Source: an uncultured Dehalococcoidia bacterium (GTDB lineage Bacteria; Chloroflexota; Dehalococcoidia; Lucifugimonadales; CATQGZ01). Taken from it: a DNA stretch of 64,000 nt. The notes under the pieces were generated by a model that was given only the letters and a program-made list of their open reading frames with translations, did no database searches and was not told where the DNA came from. Positions 43,482 through 52,288 of the stretch are shown in pieces. Positions within the stretch are counted from its first letter, which is position 1. Each line of letters starts with the position of its first letter. The stretch is from contig OY282365.1 in assembly GCA_958295685.1 (NCBI GenBank), forward strand, positions 1,922,001 to 1,986,000, read 5' to 3'. The position numbers were made by a program, and so were the translations under genes.

Positions 43482-44619
43482 CCCCAATCCTCAGCGCAAC
43501 CTGAGAATATATGCCGCAGAGTTGCGGCACGACCACATCATAATCATACTCCCGCAGCGCCTTCTGTCTGTTGTGGCGCCCCATGCGGTCCCGCAGAGAA
43601 GGCTCGTCACGCAGGCGCTCCAACATCCTAACATAGGCTCCAACGTCATCCGCAGCGGCCAGAAAGCCGCCCTCGGGAACATCGACCATCTCGGGTATCG
43701 CCCCCACGGAGGACGCCACCACCGGCAGACCGACGGCCATCGCCTCCGCCACGCTGCATGGGAAACCTTCGAATCCGAATTGGGACGGAAACAGGAATAC
43801 ATCGGCCTCCGCCAGCATACCGAGAACCTCGCGGTTCGTAACCGGCTCCAGCGCCTCCACCCGGTCGTCCAGGCCGCGTTCGCGGATACGCCGCACGAGC
43901 TCGGCGCGGGACTCCGGGGACGCGCCGCCCACCAGCTGAAAGCGCGCGCCCGGCAGGCGGGTGGCGACCTCCACAATCGTATGGATTCCCTTTGCCTCGA
44001 TCAGCGCGCCGGTGTAGATGACCCGCAGGCTCTCCCGACGCTCCGTGTCGGGCACGCGCTCCGGGACTGCGCGGAAGTCGACGAAGTTGGGCAGCAGCGC
44101 GCGGGTCTTGTGCGCGAAGTCCCCCAACTCGAGCACGGCGCGGTAACTCGGCTGACCCAGGGCCAGAACCCGCGCCGCGCCCTCGAATATCATCCTGTAC
44201 GCCCAGCGGTAGAACCGCGCCGCCGGGCGGCCCCCCGGAGGAACAGAGAACGTCCCGCGAAGATGCACCACGTAGGGCACCCCGGCCCGTCTCGCAATCA
44301 GCGCGGTCGCCAGGTTGCGCGGAGCGCCGGTGAGGGTGAGCGCGCAATTCAGATGCATCACCGAGACCCGCCCGGAAGTCAGCGAACGGCGCACCTGACG
44401 CAATATCCTGATATTGCGCTTCGCCTCTGTCAGGCTCAGACTTGGCCCCGCGTCCCGGCCCCGCCGGAACGCCTTGGTGTCCACGAACTCGAGCTCGAAG
44501 GGCGCCGGCAGTCCGCGCTCGCATAACACCTGCGTCCAAGTCTCCACTCCCCCGGGCGGCGGCGGGAGCGCGGACACTAGCAAGACCCTCACGGAATCCG
44601 CCGACACCGAGCCCGTCAC
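43456..44619 (-). CDS. Glycosyltransferase family 4
   Basis: 387 residues with two Rossmann-like domains (GT-B). N-terminus LLVSALPPPPGGVETWTQ and the donor-site region FLFPSQFGFEGFPCSVAEAMA with the EX7E-type pattern are typical. Retaining transferase of nucleotide sugars in surface polysaccharide synthesis. GTG start overlaps the stop of the membrane protein upstream (GTGA). Confidence 0.9.
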   Translation of the reverse strand: MTGSVSADSVRVLLVSALPPPPGGVETWTQVLCERGLPAPFELEFVDTKAFRRGRDAGPSLSLTEAKRNIRILRQVRRSLTSGRVSVMHLNCALTLTGAPRNLATALIARRAGVPYVVHLRGTFSVPPGGRPAARFYRWAYRMIFEGAARVLALGQPSYRAVLELGDFAHKTRALLPNFVDFRAVPERVPDTERRESLRVIYTGALIEAKGIHTIVEVATRLPGARFQLVGGASPESRAELVRRIRERGLDDRVEALEPVTNREVLGMLAEADVFLFPSQFGFEGFPCSVAEAMAVGLPVVASSVGAIPEMVDVPEGGFLAAADDVGAYVRMLERLRDEPSLRDRMGRHNRQKALREYDYDVVVPQLCGIYSQVALRIGDDQSADGD

Positions 44620-46466
44620 GGCTGCGTCTCGCCGCCATTCGCTTCCCGCAAAACGGCGATCCGCTGGATGCTGAACACCAGCCCAACGGCGAAGAAATGA
44701 TACCAGTCGCCCACGAACGGCCCAGCGTTGTGCAGGAGGCTGTTGACCCCATAGGCAGCCAGCCCTCCAACCACGCCGGCCCCGAGGAGATAGAGGCTCG
44801 CGTCCCGCGAGCGCAGGATGATCCTCCCGGAGCGGAGAGACGACCGCAGAACGAACACGTAGAACAGTATGAGCAGAATCATGCCGGGGAATCCATAGTA
44901 CACCAGAATTACCAAGAACTGGTTATGAGGCGTATTCTCCAGGACGTGGTTTGCCATCCAGGGGTCCAGCCCCTCGCTCAGGTGGGATGCGTCCGGAGAG
45001 TAGACGCCCGTTCCGAGCGGATAGTCCACCGAGTAGCGCAACGCCGCGGACGTTATCGGTATCCGGGTTCGTCCCGTCAGGCTGGCAAAATTAAAGATGC
45101 GCCCACTCGCGCTCACCTCCCTGTTGAACTCATAGAAGGCCATGTAGGCCCTGATCTTCCTCTCGTCACCGGTGGCGACCTCACTCAAATCCAGCCACGG
45201 CAGCCACTCCGTTTCGCGCTCATCCCTCAGCCGAAACTGATAGCCGAGGACGCCCGCCGAAGCAGCGGGCTCACGCCAGGTCAGCACAAAGCTGCCGTCC
45301 ATATCCGCCCTGACGGCAACATCCTCGCTCTTCGCTCCAAACCCGTCGGCGTTCCATGCGCGCATCTGCGCAGCGTAGAGCCGCGAGGGAGTCAGGTACT
45401 TGAACGTGTGCCCGATGACTGGACCGTCACCCGTGTTGGAGAATCCGACTACCCCGGCGCTCAAACCGTCGATGGTCGGACCTCCACTGACGGCAGTGCG
45501 GTCGGCGATGATGAGACCGCCCACGCCGCTGACCAGATCTTCGACGTTGAATACGGGATTGAAGAACGCGGTCAGCCAGACCACAATCAGCGGGACCACG
45601 AGGCGCAGGCGGCGGCGAATCCGCGGCATCCTCATGGACGGCAGGGCAACGATCACTGCGGCGACCAGTACGCCGTGAATGGTCGAGCGAGTACCGTTGA
45701 GGACCATCACCGTTACCATGGTCATCAACAGGACGTACAGTGCCGCGCTGTACGTCCTGCCGGACTTCTTGCCCTGCCCAAGCGGATTGTACAGAAGAGC
45801 CGCAAAAGCCAGAGGGACGGCGGCCGCAATCTGATAGCTGAGGGTGATGGTGGTCGGGGCAAGACCGGATATCCTGCCCTCAGTCAAAACTGTCCTCAGG
45901 GACACGTCGTCCACGACGGCGACGTCCAGCCACATGCTCAGGAAAGGCTCGCCTACGTAGGCTACGGCAATACCGAATAGCATGGACACGAGAGTGGCGG
46001 CGATGACGGCCAGGGCCACGACCGTGGCCCTGTAAACGCTGTTCACGGACAGGTACACCGCGAACAGGATCCCGACGCCCAGCGCCATCTGCGCCAACCG
46101 CGCCGGCTTGAGCGTATCGGTGAACAGGTAGACCGTCAACGCCCACGCCGTCAGGAGCAGCGAAACCGCAATTATCGGGATCACCGGACGGAAGTCCATG
46201 ACGAGCGTCGAGATGATTCTGGAGCGTTCCTCGATCCGGCCGGCGCGCCGCAGAACCCAGGCCAGCGACAGCAGAACCGCCAGGCCCCCGAGAATTACGT
46301 TCGGCCCTCCAAGCAGCAGCGGAACGCCGGCAAACCACAGATGAACGAAGATGGTCACCACCAGCAGAACGAACACCAGACCCGTCATCGAAACAGGCCC
46401 TGGACTGGAGACCAGTCGGTACGGCATCACCGATTCAATCCAACCGGCTCTGGGGGGAAGCGTCAC
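44616..46466 (-). CDS. O-antigen ligase/polymerase-like membrane protein with FN3-like loop
   Basis: 616 residues with about twelve membrane segments. The large periplasmic loop between roughly residues 320 and 500 contains a segment resembling a fibronectin type III fold (GSFVLTWREP, GVLGYQFRLRDERE) and ends near HNQFLVILVYYG, the conserved His-containing motif of Wzy/WaaL proteins. Probably polymerises or ligates the polysaccharide made by the adjacent glycosyltransferases. GTG start, GTGA overlap with the methyltransferase gene. Confidence 0.82.
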   Translation of the reverse strand: MTLPPRAGWIESVMPYRLVSSPGPVSMTGLVFVLLVVTIFVHLWFAGVPLLLGGPNVILGGLAVLLSLAWVLRRAGRIEERSRIISTLVMDFRPVIPIIAVSLLLTAWALTVYLFTDTLKPARLAQMALGVGILFAVYLSVNSVYRATVVALAVIAATLVSMLFGIAVAYVGEPFLSMWLDVAVVDDVSLRTVLTEGRISGLAPTTITLSYQIAAAVPLAFAALLYNPLGQGKKSGRTYSAALYVLLMTMVTVMVLNGTRSTIHGVLVAAVIVALPSMRMPRIRRRLRLVVPLIVVWLTAFFNPVFNVEDLVSGVGGLIIADRTAVSGGPTIDGLSAGVVGFSNTGDGPVIGHTFKYLTPSRLYAAQMRAWNADGFGAKSEDVAVRADMDGSFVLTWREPAASAGVLGYQFRLRDERETEWLPWLDLSEVATGDERKIRAYMAFYEFNREVSASGRIFNFASLTGRTRIPITSAALRYSVDYPLGTGVYSPDASHLSEGLDPWMANHVLENTPHNQFLVILVYYGFPGMILLILFYVFVLRSSLRSGRIILRSRDASLYLLGAGVVGGLAAYGVNSLLHNAGPFVGDWYHFFAVGLVFSIQRIAVLREANGGETQP

Positions 46467-47209
46467 ACGCGCCTCTTCGTATAGTAGTACCTATCCGTCA
46501 CCGGAGATCTCACTATCTCCTCAGGCTTATCTTCGAAGAACTCGTCTATCGCCCTCGTAGCCCCAGGCCAATTGGCTAGGCCGTACTCGTCGAACGTGAT
46601 GATCCCACCAGGGACGACGTGATCATAGAGATGTTCGAGAACCAACCTGTAAGAATCGTAGAGGTCCACGTCTATGTGCAGCAACGCAATCCCCTCTCCG
46701 CTCCATTCGGAATCCAAAGTAGGAAGCGATAGGCCGAACTCCCCAGGAATGAGAGTGATGTTGGTTCGCACGAACTCCTCGTCTAATCCGGCAAGCAGGA
46801 GATTCTCACGCACGTGCTCCATCGAATAGCTCCATGTTCCCCTTATGCGAGAATTCCACCTCCCGTCCGGTGGGGTTGCGTCAGGAATACCCTCGAACGT
46901 ATCCAGCCCACATATGTGCCTGGCCCTCTGCCCAGGAGCCGTTGAGATCACGGCGAAGTCAAACAGAGACCGACCCGGACCCACGCCGCACTCCACGATA
47001 CTGCCGCTGATATGTTCGATCTCCTTGAACAAGCTCTCGAAGTGCATGAATCGGCTGACGTACTTGTAGTTGTGTTCGAACCGAAGCAGATCATACTTGC
47101 GGGAGGCTGCCGACTGCACGTCCAGCCCCAGCGCTCTGCGGGCGAGTGTCCTGCCGATATACTTGATGAACCCCACCACCGTGGTGGGCTTGTTGGCGTA
47201 GCGAAACAT
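46463..47209 (-). CDS. TylF/MycF-type sugar O-methyltransferase
   Basis: 248 residues. AdoMet site SIVECGVGPGRSLFDF; the acidic metal site HIDVDLYDSY; HICGLDTFEGIPD is characteristic of macrocin O-methyltransferase relatives that methylate sugar hydroxyls with Mg2+. In this operon it likely methylates a polysaccharide residue. ATG 47209, 18 nt after the preceding glycosyltransferase stop. Confidence 0.85.
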   Translation of the reverse strand: MFRYANKPTTVVGFIKYIGRTLARRALGLDVQSAASRKYDLLRFEHNYKYVSRFMHFESLFKEIEHISGSIVECGVGPGRSLFDFAVISTAPGQRARHICGLDTFEGIPDATPPDGRWNSRIRGTWSYSMEHVRENLLLAGLDEEFVRTNITLIPGEFGLSLPTLDSEWSGEGIALLHIDVDLYDSYRLVLEHLYDHVVPGGIITFDEYGLANWPGATRAIDEFFEDKPEEIVRSPVTDRYYYTKRRV

Positions 47210-47227
47210 TCGCGTCTCTATCCTCTA

Positions 47228-48355
47228 TCAGGCCGCGTCTGCGGCTGGGGACTCGGCCCCGGCCCGGGCCACGACCTCCACGTACCGATCGATCGAGGCC
47301 TCCGCGGAGTACGTGTTGGCCCTGGAAATCAAAGGCCCCGGCTCGGTGGGACTGTCCATGGTTTCGACCATCGCCCCCGCCAGTGAATGCGAGTCTTTCA
47401 CCGGCACGAGCCGCCCCCACTTGCCGCCTTCCAGTATCTCGCTGGGGCCGCTGGGGCAATCCGTGCTGACCACGGGCGTTCCGCACGCCATCGCCTGAAC
47501 GAGCACGTTCGGAAACCCCTCGTACGTGGACGCCAAGACAAACACCCGCGCTCTGGCCATGTATGCGAATGGGTTGACGTGAAACCCCGGGAAATCGACG
47601 GCCTGGCCGATTCCCAGGCTCCGGGCGAGGCTCGTCAAGCTGCGCCGTTCCGGTCCTTCCCCAAGCACCACCAAGCGGGCCGGATGGGACTTCACCACCT
47701 CTGCAAACGCCCTGAGCAGAGTCGCGTGTCCCTTCGCGGCCACCAGCCGCCCGGCAGAGAGTATCACCGGCGGACCGGTATCGCCAAACCAGGGATGTCC
47801 CACCGGCTCTCTTGCCTTTTCGGCATGATCGGGCCACACCACCGGATTGTAGATGACCTGCGCCAGGCGCGAAACTCTGGGAGCGCTCCGCCTGAGGTCG
47901 TCCGCCGATCCACGCGAGTTTACCACGACCGCGCTGGCGTATGGCAGGAGCCGCCTCTCCAGACGCATCGCCACCCGGTCCCTGACGCCGCGATTGGCGT
48001 ATTCCATCGTGAAGTTATTCGCCCGCCGCGCCACCACCGCCAACCGTCTGGCGAAGAACCTCTTCGCCGTCAGCGCAATCACGTTGGTATGATGGAAGGT
48101 GGAAACAAGCACGTCAGGACGCTCACGCCGCAGGTATCGCAGCAGCGGGAGAAGGCTGGTGAGCGCCCGCCGGGAGCCCAGGTCCACCAGACGCACCCCG
48201 GCCGGCAGCAGATCGAGATACGGCCCCTTCGCCTCGACCAGAACCACGTCGACGGACAGCCCGCGCTCAGCAAGCCCCCTCGCAACGTCCACCATCGCGC
48301 GCTCAGCCCCGCCCCCGTCGAGAGACGGCATGTACACCGCCACACGGAGGCTCAT
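47228..48355 (-). CDS. Glycosyltransferase family 4
   Basis: 375 residues. N-terminus VAVYMPSLDGGGAERAMVDVA, donor-binding region ILSAGRLVAAKGHATLLRAF and VLASTYEGFPNVLVQAMACGTPVV identify a GT4 enzyme. The ATG at 48355 overlaps the stop of the upstream transferase (ATGA); the longer in-frame extension is out-of-frame coding of that gene. Confidence 0.92.
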   Translation of the reverse strand: MSLRVAVYMPSLDGGGAERAMVDVARGLAERGLSVDVVLVEAKGPYLDLLPAGVRLVDLGSRRALTSLLPLLRYLRRERPDVLVSTFHHTNVIALTAKRFFARRLAVVARRANNFTMEYANRGVRDRVAMRLERRLLPYASAVVVNSRGSADDLRRSAPRVSRLAQVIYNPVVWPDHAEKAREPVGHPWFGDTGPPVILSAGRLVAAKGHATLLRAFAEVVKSHPARLVVLGEGPERRSLTSLARSLGIGQAVDFPGFHVNPFAYMARARVFVLASTYEGFPNVLVQAMACGTPVVSTDCPSGPSEILEGGKWGRLVPVKDSHSLAGAMVETMDSPTEPGPLISRANTYSAEASIDRYVEVVARAGAESPAADAA

Positions 48356-49473
48356 CGCGTCCCGCCCGCCATTGCCGTGACCGCCTCCACGTACCGCTCG
48401 GGCGCGTGCTCGGAGACCACCAACTCGTGGCTGCGTCGCCCCATCTCCACCAGCCTCTCGCGGTCGCTCACGATCCTGGACAGGCACGCCTCCAGGTCGT
48501 CTAGGTCGTCGGAGCGGAACACGAAACCGTTCTCCCCGGGCCGTACGTAGCACTGGGTGCCGTTCGAGTCGCTGCACGCCACCGGAAGGGAGTGCGCCAT
48601 CGCCTCCAGCGGCGAGACCGCCGCCCATTCGTCGCGGCTGGCGAGCACGAACACGTCGTGCTCGGAATAGCGCCGCTGAACCTCCGGGAACGGTAGGTTG
48701 ACCTCGATCCCGACCGTGCCCTCCAGGTCCAGGCGCTGGCAGTGACGCCTGACCCTCTCCAACTCCAGCCGATGCTCGCTGGTGGAGCACTCGCCGACTA
48801 TCGTGGCCCGAATCGAATGGCGCCGCGAAAGCCTCCCAATGACGTCGAGGAACAGCCCGTGATTCTTGCGGGCCTCGTACTTGCCCACCGACAGGATGTT
48901 CACCACCCCGCCGGCGAACCACCGCTTGCCGCCCGGCGCCGTCTGAGGACGGATGACGAAGGGCGCGTACCGCAAATGGGTATCCACCGACCCGCGAAGG
49001 CCGGGGGAGCCGAGCACGGGCGTAATCCATTCGGCGCCGGCCGCGCGCCGGGCGAGCGCAAAGACGAAGCGCTTCCACCGGCTCAGCCGACGGTATTTTG
49101 GCGCTTGGCTGTAGAAGATCGGCCGCGCCCCGATGAGCCTCGAGGTCAGAGTGGAGAGCATCCCATACGCCGAAAACGGGTCGCGCACGATCACCGCCGC
49201 CGGGCGCAGACCCCGCATCTCGCGCCAGAACCTCAGAAGCGGCGGCAGCCCGAGGGTTCTCTCGAAATTCACGCCGGGGCACCTGCCGACCAGGCGCAGC
49301 AGCACGTCGAAGATCGGCGAACGTCCGAGAACGTTCGGCTCCAGCGCGTCATAGGTCTCGCTCTGTCCGCGCCGCAGGACCAGAAACGACACGCTGTGAC
49401 CCGCCTCCACAAGCGCCTGTACGGAAAAGTGTTGGTTCGTGTGGTATCTGGGAGCCGTGTACACTAGGCGCAT
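48352..49473 (-). CDS. Glycosyltransferase family 4
   Basis: 373 residues, GT-B fold. Motifs: ILSVGKYEARKNHGLFLDV for the donor domain and VLASRDEWAAVSPLEAMAHSLPV for the nucleotide-sugar site. It follows the SpeD-like gene by 15 nt and begins the run of overlapping transferase genes. Confidence 0.9.
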   Translation of the reverse strand: MRLVYTAPRYHTNQHFSVQALVEAGHSVSFLVLRRGQSETYDALEPNVLGRSPIFDVLLRLVGRCPGVNFERTLGLPPLLRFWREMRGLRPAAVIVRDPFSAYGMLSTLTSRLIGARPIFYSQAPKYRRLSRWKRFVFALARRAAGAEWITPVLGSPGLRGSVDTHLRYAPFVIRPQTAPGGKRWFAGGVVNILSVGKYEARKNHGLFLDVIGRLSRRHSIRATIVGECSTSEHRLELERVRRHCQRLDLEGTVGIEVNLPFPEVQRRYSEHDVFVLASRDEWAAVSPLEAMAHSLPVACSDSNGTQCYVRPGENGFVFRSDDLDDLEACLSRIVSDRERLVEMGRRSHELVVSEHAPERYVEAVTAMAGGTR

Positions 49474-49488
49474 GGTCTCTGCCGCGAG

Positions 49489-49908
49489 TCAATCCCTCTG
49501 GCAGCCACTCGGCTTCTTCCGCATGACGCCGACACGACCGGCGCCCTCCCCCACTCCCCGACGCATCTCGCCTATCCGCGGATCGGCAGACCGCAGCCCC
49601 TCCACGATCGCCCACGCCGCCCTGCGAAGGTCGTCCGACGGACGGCCCGAGAAGATGTCCACGGCCGCGTAGCCGTGCTCCGGCCAGGTGTGCACGCAGA
49701 TGTTCGCCGCCGATCCGGCCAATACCCCCGTCACCCCCGACGGATCGAACCTGTGAAACACCTCGCCCGACGGGGTCATCCCGCACACCTCGGCCGCGTC
49801 GGAGATCGTCCGCCTCACTCGATCCAGGCTGTCGAGCGCCTCCGAGTCGCACCGGTAGAGGTCCAGGGTCAGGTGAATGCTCAGTGTGTCCAACGCCGGC
49901 TGCGCCAT
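49489..49908 (-). CDS. SpeD/AdoMet decarboxylase-like protein without catalytic residues
   Basis: 139 residues, close to the bacterial class 1B AdoMet decarboxylase length. The fold signature HTWPEHGYAAVDIFS is clear. The self-cleavage motif ESHxS is absent: the aligned residues read AANIC, so the serine that becomes the pyruvoyl group is alanine. The later catalytic cysteine (TCG in the family) is also missing (SGRPS). The histidine before TWPE remains. AdoMet decarboxylation by the known mechanism should be impossible. It leads the polysaccharide operon, not a polyamine cluster. Confidence 0.82.
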   Translation of the reverse strand: MAQPALDTLSIHLTLDLYRCDSEALDSLDRVRRTISDAAEVCGMTPSGEVFHRFDPSGVTGVLAGSAANICVHTWPEHGYAAVDIFSGRPSDDLRRAAWAIVEGLRSADPRIGEMRRGVGEGAGRVGVMRKKPSGCQRD

Positions 49909-49944
49909 CCAGGTGCGGCTCGACCGGCCCCCGCGAGCGGAAGA

Positions 49945-50703
49945 CTATCCACGCCCGACATAGGGCATCGCTGTCGCCATGATGGTGACGAACTGCACGT
50001 TCGCGTCCAGCGGCAGGTTCGCCATGTAGAGCACAACCTCCGCCACGTGCTTCACGTCGAAGGTCGGCTCCGGCTCGATGCCCCCGTGGGCCTGCAGTCG
50101 GCCGGTCTTCATGTCCTCGGTCATCGGCGTCTCCGCATTCCCAATGTCGATCTGACCGCAGGCAATGTTGTACCTGCGCCCGTCCAGAGAGGTCGACTTG
50201 GTGAGCCCCGTAACGCCGTGCTTCGTAGCCGTGTAGGGCGCGGCCTCCGGGCGCGGGACGTGGGCCGATACCGAGCCGTTGTTGATGATCCGGCCCCCCA
50301 TCGGCCTCTGCCTCTTCATCATCCTGATCGCCTGCTGCGTGCACAGGAACGTGCCCGTCAGGTTGACGTCCACCACCGCCCTCCACTGCTCGTAGGTCAG
50401 GTCCTCCATCGGCCCGGGCGGCGCCCCTCCGCCCGCGTTGTTGAACAGCACGTCCAGACGCCCGAACGCCTCGCCCGTCTCCCCGAACAGCGCCTCGACC
50501 GACGCCGGATCCCCAACGTCCGTCGGGACCACCAGCGCCCGGAGCCCGTCCTCGCCGGCCTCCTCCTTCACCGCCTCCAGAGGCGCGCGGCGGCGGCCCG
50601 CCACGGCGACCGAGTACCCGTCCCGCAAAAGCGTCAGCGCGCTATGCCTCCCGATTCCCGTACCGCCCCCTGTCACTATGGCGACTCTTCCGTTCGAATC
50701 CAT
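49945..50703 (-). CDS. SDR-family oxidoreductase
   Basis: 252 residues, classical SDR: GGGTGIGRHSA, NNAGGGAPPG, catalytic Ser in NNGSVSA and YTATKHG. NAD(P)-dependent; substrate unknown. ATG 50703. Element E5 starts 61 bp upstream and points the other way. Confidence 0.9.
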   Translation of the reverse strand: MDSNGRVAIVTGGGTGIGRHSALTLLRDGYSVAVAGRRRAPLEAVKEEAGEDGLRALVVPTDVGDPASVEALFGETGEAFGRLDVLFNNAGGGAPPGPMEDLTYEQWRAVVDVNLTGTFLCTQQAIRMMKRQRPMGGRIINNGSVSAHVPRPEAAPYTATKHGVTGLTKSTSLDGRRYNIACGQIDIGNAETPMTEDMKTGRLQAHGGIEPEPTFDVKHVAEVVLYMANLPLDANVQFVTIMATAMPYVGRG

Positions 50704-50763
50704 GATCCCGTCTCCTGTCTGCCCCAGCGCCGAACAGCCTACGCCAGTATACCACCCGCCCGC

Positions 50764-51076
50764 GTAACTGTTCAGACGCTGTGAAGTCCGAAGGGAAGTT
50801 CCCTTGACGACAGCGAACTCCTGTACTATACTATTCATATGGAAGCAGCCCACCCAGCAACAGCCCCTGAAGACCTGTCCCACAATCGTACCGGAACTGT
50901 CCCAGAGCTGTCCCACATCTGTTCCACAAGTGCCCCACATTTGTACCACGAAATCGAACCCTCAGCTACGAGATGGGACAAAATGGAACAGTTTGGGACA
51001 GTTTTCGGCGAAAACCACAGGCCGCGACCGCCCTGCGCTTGCAGATAGGGAGACCTCATCAGCTCTGAACAGTTAC
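50764..51076 (+). mobile_element. Promoter-array element E5, IS66-like MITE with TIRs and 8 bp duplication
   Basis: Perfect 13 bp terminal inverted repeats GTAACTGTTCAGA (50764-50776) and TCTGAACAGTTAC (51064-51076), flanked by CCGCCCGC on both sides (50756-50763 and 51077-51084). Length 313 bp, no ORF for a transposase. Inside: promoter 50804-50832; seven heptamers at 50876, 50887, 50898, 50909, 50920, 50931 and 50942 (11 bp period); core TCGAACCCTCAGCTACGAGA at 50954-50973; inverted TGGGACA, TGGAACA, TGGGACA at 50974, 50984 and 50994. GTAA ends with 8 bp duplications are IS66-family traits. It faces the creatininase-family gene. Confidence 0.8.
50804..50832 (+). promoter_or_regulatory. Sigma-70-type promoter of element E5
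   Basis: TTGACG (50804-50809), 17 bp spacer with GCGAACTCCTGTAC, TATACT (50827-50832). Nearly identical to the E3 promoter. Confidence 0.7.
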
Positions 51077-51112
51077 CCGCCCGCCGCCGTCGTCGGCCCT
51101 CACCCGGAGCTA

Positions 51113-51121
51113 TGGTATAGT
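51113..51121 (+). promoter_or_regulatory. Extended -10 promoter of the creatininase-family gene
   Basis: TGGTATAGT (TG, G, TATAGT) would start transcription near 51128, about 9 nt before the ATG. It lies 37 bp beyond the right end of element E5. Confidence 0.45.
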
Positions 51122-51136
51122 TGCGCAGGGGCTGCC

Positions 51137-51877
51137 ATGTACGACTGGACGAACACCTACGTCGACTTGGAAGACAGCGGCGTCGACACCGCGGTGCTGA
51201 TGGTCGGCGCCATCGAGCAGCACGGGCCGCACCTGCCGCTGTCGGCAGACTGGTTCGTGGGGGACGCCGTAGCCAGGGGCGTCGCGCAGCGCCTCGACGC
51301 ATACCTCCTGCCGGGCATACCCATCGGAAGCTCGCACGCCCACAGAGGCTTCCGCGGATCTGTCTCCATATCGCACGAAACACTCGGAGCCGTCGTCCGG
51401 GACATCACCCTCGACCTGCTCGACCAGGGCTTCCGGCGCATAGCCCTGATCAACTCACACGGCGGCAACCTCATGCCCAAGATCACCACACGAGACATCA
51501 ACCTGAGCCAGGGCAAAGGCAAGCTGGTGCAGCTCCACCCGTCGCAAGCCGCGGCCGAGCGCCTGTCCGCTATTCTGGACACCGCCCTTGAGGACGAGCA
51601 GCACGCGGGAGAACTGGAGACGTCCCTGGTTCTCCACCTGGCGCCCGAGCAGGTCGGCCCGGAGCGCGTCGACCACCTGCCCGACGCCGGCCCGGTGCAC
51701 TTCGACTACAGACCGATGCGAGACTTCTGCCCCGACGGGGTCTGGGGCCGTTCCAGCCTAGCCTCGGCGGAAAAGGGCAGACGCGCCCTGGAAGCCATGA
51801 TCGAAGACACCGCCGCCCTCTTCGAAGACACCTTCGCCCGTCTCGGCGTCCCCGCGAAGCCAGAGCCTCGCGCCTGA
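51137..51877 (+). CDS. Creatininase-family amidohydrolase
   Basis: 246 residues. Metal-site motifs GAIEQHGPHLPL, INSHGGN and EQHAGELETS are those of the creatininase superfamily (creatinine amidohydrolase, MftE peptidase, FAPy deformylase of riboflavin/F420 synthesis). Residues from 51137 onward match the family; the longer in-frame upstream stretch belongs to element E5 and is not coding. The specific reaction is unknown. Confidence 0.88.
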   Translation: MYDWTNTYVDLEDSGVDTAVLMVGAIEQHGPHLPLSADWFVGDAVARGVAQRLDAYLLPGIPIGSSHAHRGFRGSVSISHETLGAVVRDITLDLLDQGFRRIALINSHGGNLMPKITTRDINLSQGKGKLVQLHPSQAAAERLSAILDTALEDEQHAGELETSLVLHLAPEQVGPERVDHLPDAGPVHFDYRPMRDFCPDGVWGRSSLASAEKGRRALEAMIEDTAALFEDTFARLGVPAKPEPRA

Positions 51878-51898
51878 GTCCTCTCGTTCCGTGAGACG

Positions 51899-51919
51899 TC
51901 ATTCCGGCGAAAGCCGGAA
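51899..51919. repeat. REP-like hairpin (GTCATTCCGGC type)
   Basis: TTCCGGC-GAAA-GCCGGAA (7 bp arms, GAAA loop) preceded by GTCA and followed by TCCAG, the layout of a very common bacterial intergenic repeat. Confidence 0.7.
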
Positions 51920-51986
51920 TCCAGAAGCCATGGCGTCCGAAGTTGCCGGTGACTGGTTCAACTCACGGTATCGGCCCGCATGGGAG

Positions 51987-52277
51987 TTATGCAGACACCT
52001 CCACGAGCGGCTCGATGGCGCTGACGTCGGTCCTGGAACGGGCCACGTCCAAGTCGTGCATTCGCTGGAGGTTCAGCCAGAAGTCAGGAGTCATTCCCAG
52101 GGCCTGACCGATTCGAAGCGCCGTATCCGCCGTGATGGACCTGCGGCAGTGGACGATGTCGTGGATGCGTATGGGCGGCACCCCTATCGTCTTCGCCAGA
52201 CGGTATTGGGTGACGCCCAACTCCTCTATAATCTCAGCCAGATGCTCTCCCGGATGGATCGGCTCGGCGGCAGCCAT
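51987..52277 (-). CDS. higA: HigA-family antitoxin
   Basis: 96 residues. The XRE helix-turn-helix (VTQYRLAKTIGVPPIRIHDIVHCRRSI) within the HigA/VapI layout beginning HPGEHLAEIIEELG and ending near DFWLNLQRMHDL. It neutralises HigB and represses its own promoter. Located 11 nt downstream of higB, toxin-first order as in other higBA loci. Confidence 0.92.
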   Translation of the reverse strand: MAAAEPIHPGEHLAEIIEELGVTQYRLAKTIGVPPIRIHDIVHCRRSITADTALRIGQALGMTPDFWLNLQRMHDLDVARSRTDVSAIEPLVEVSA

Positions 52278-52288
52278 GGGCCTCCTCC

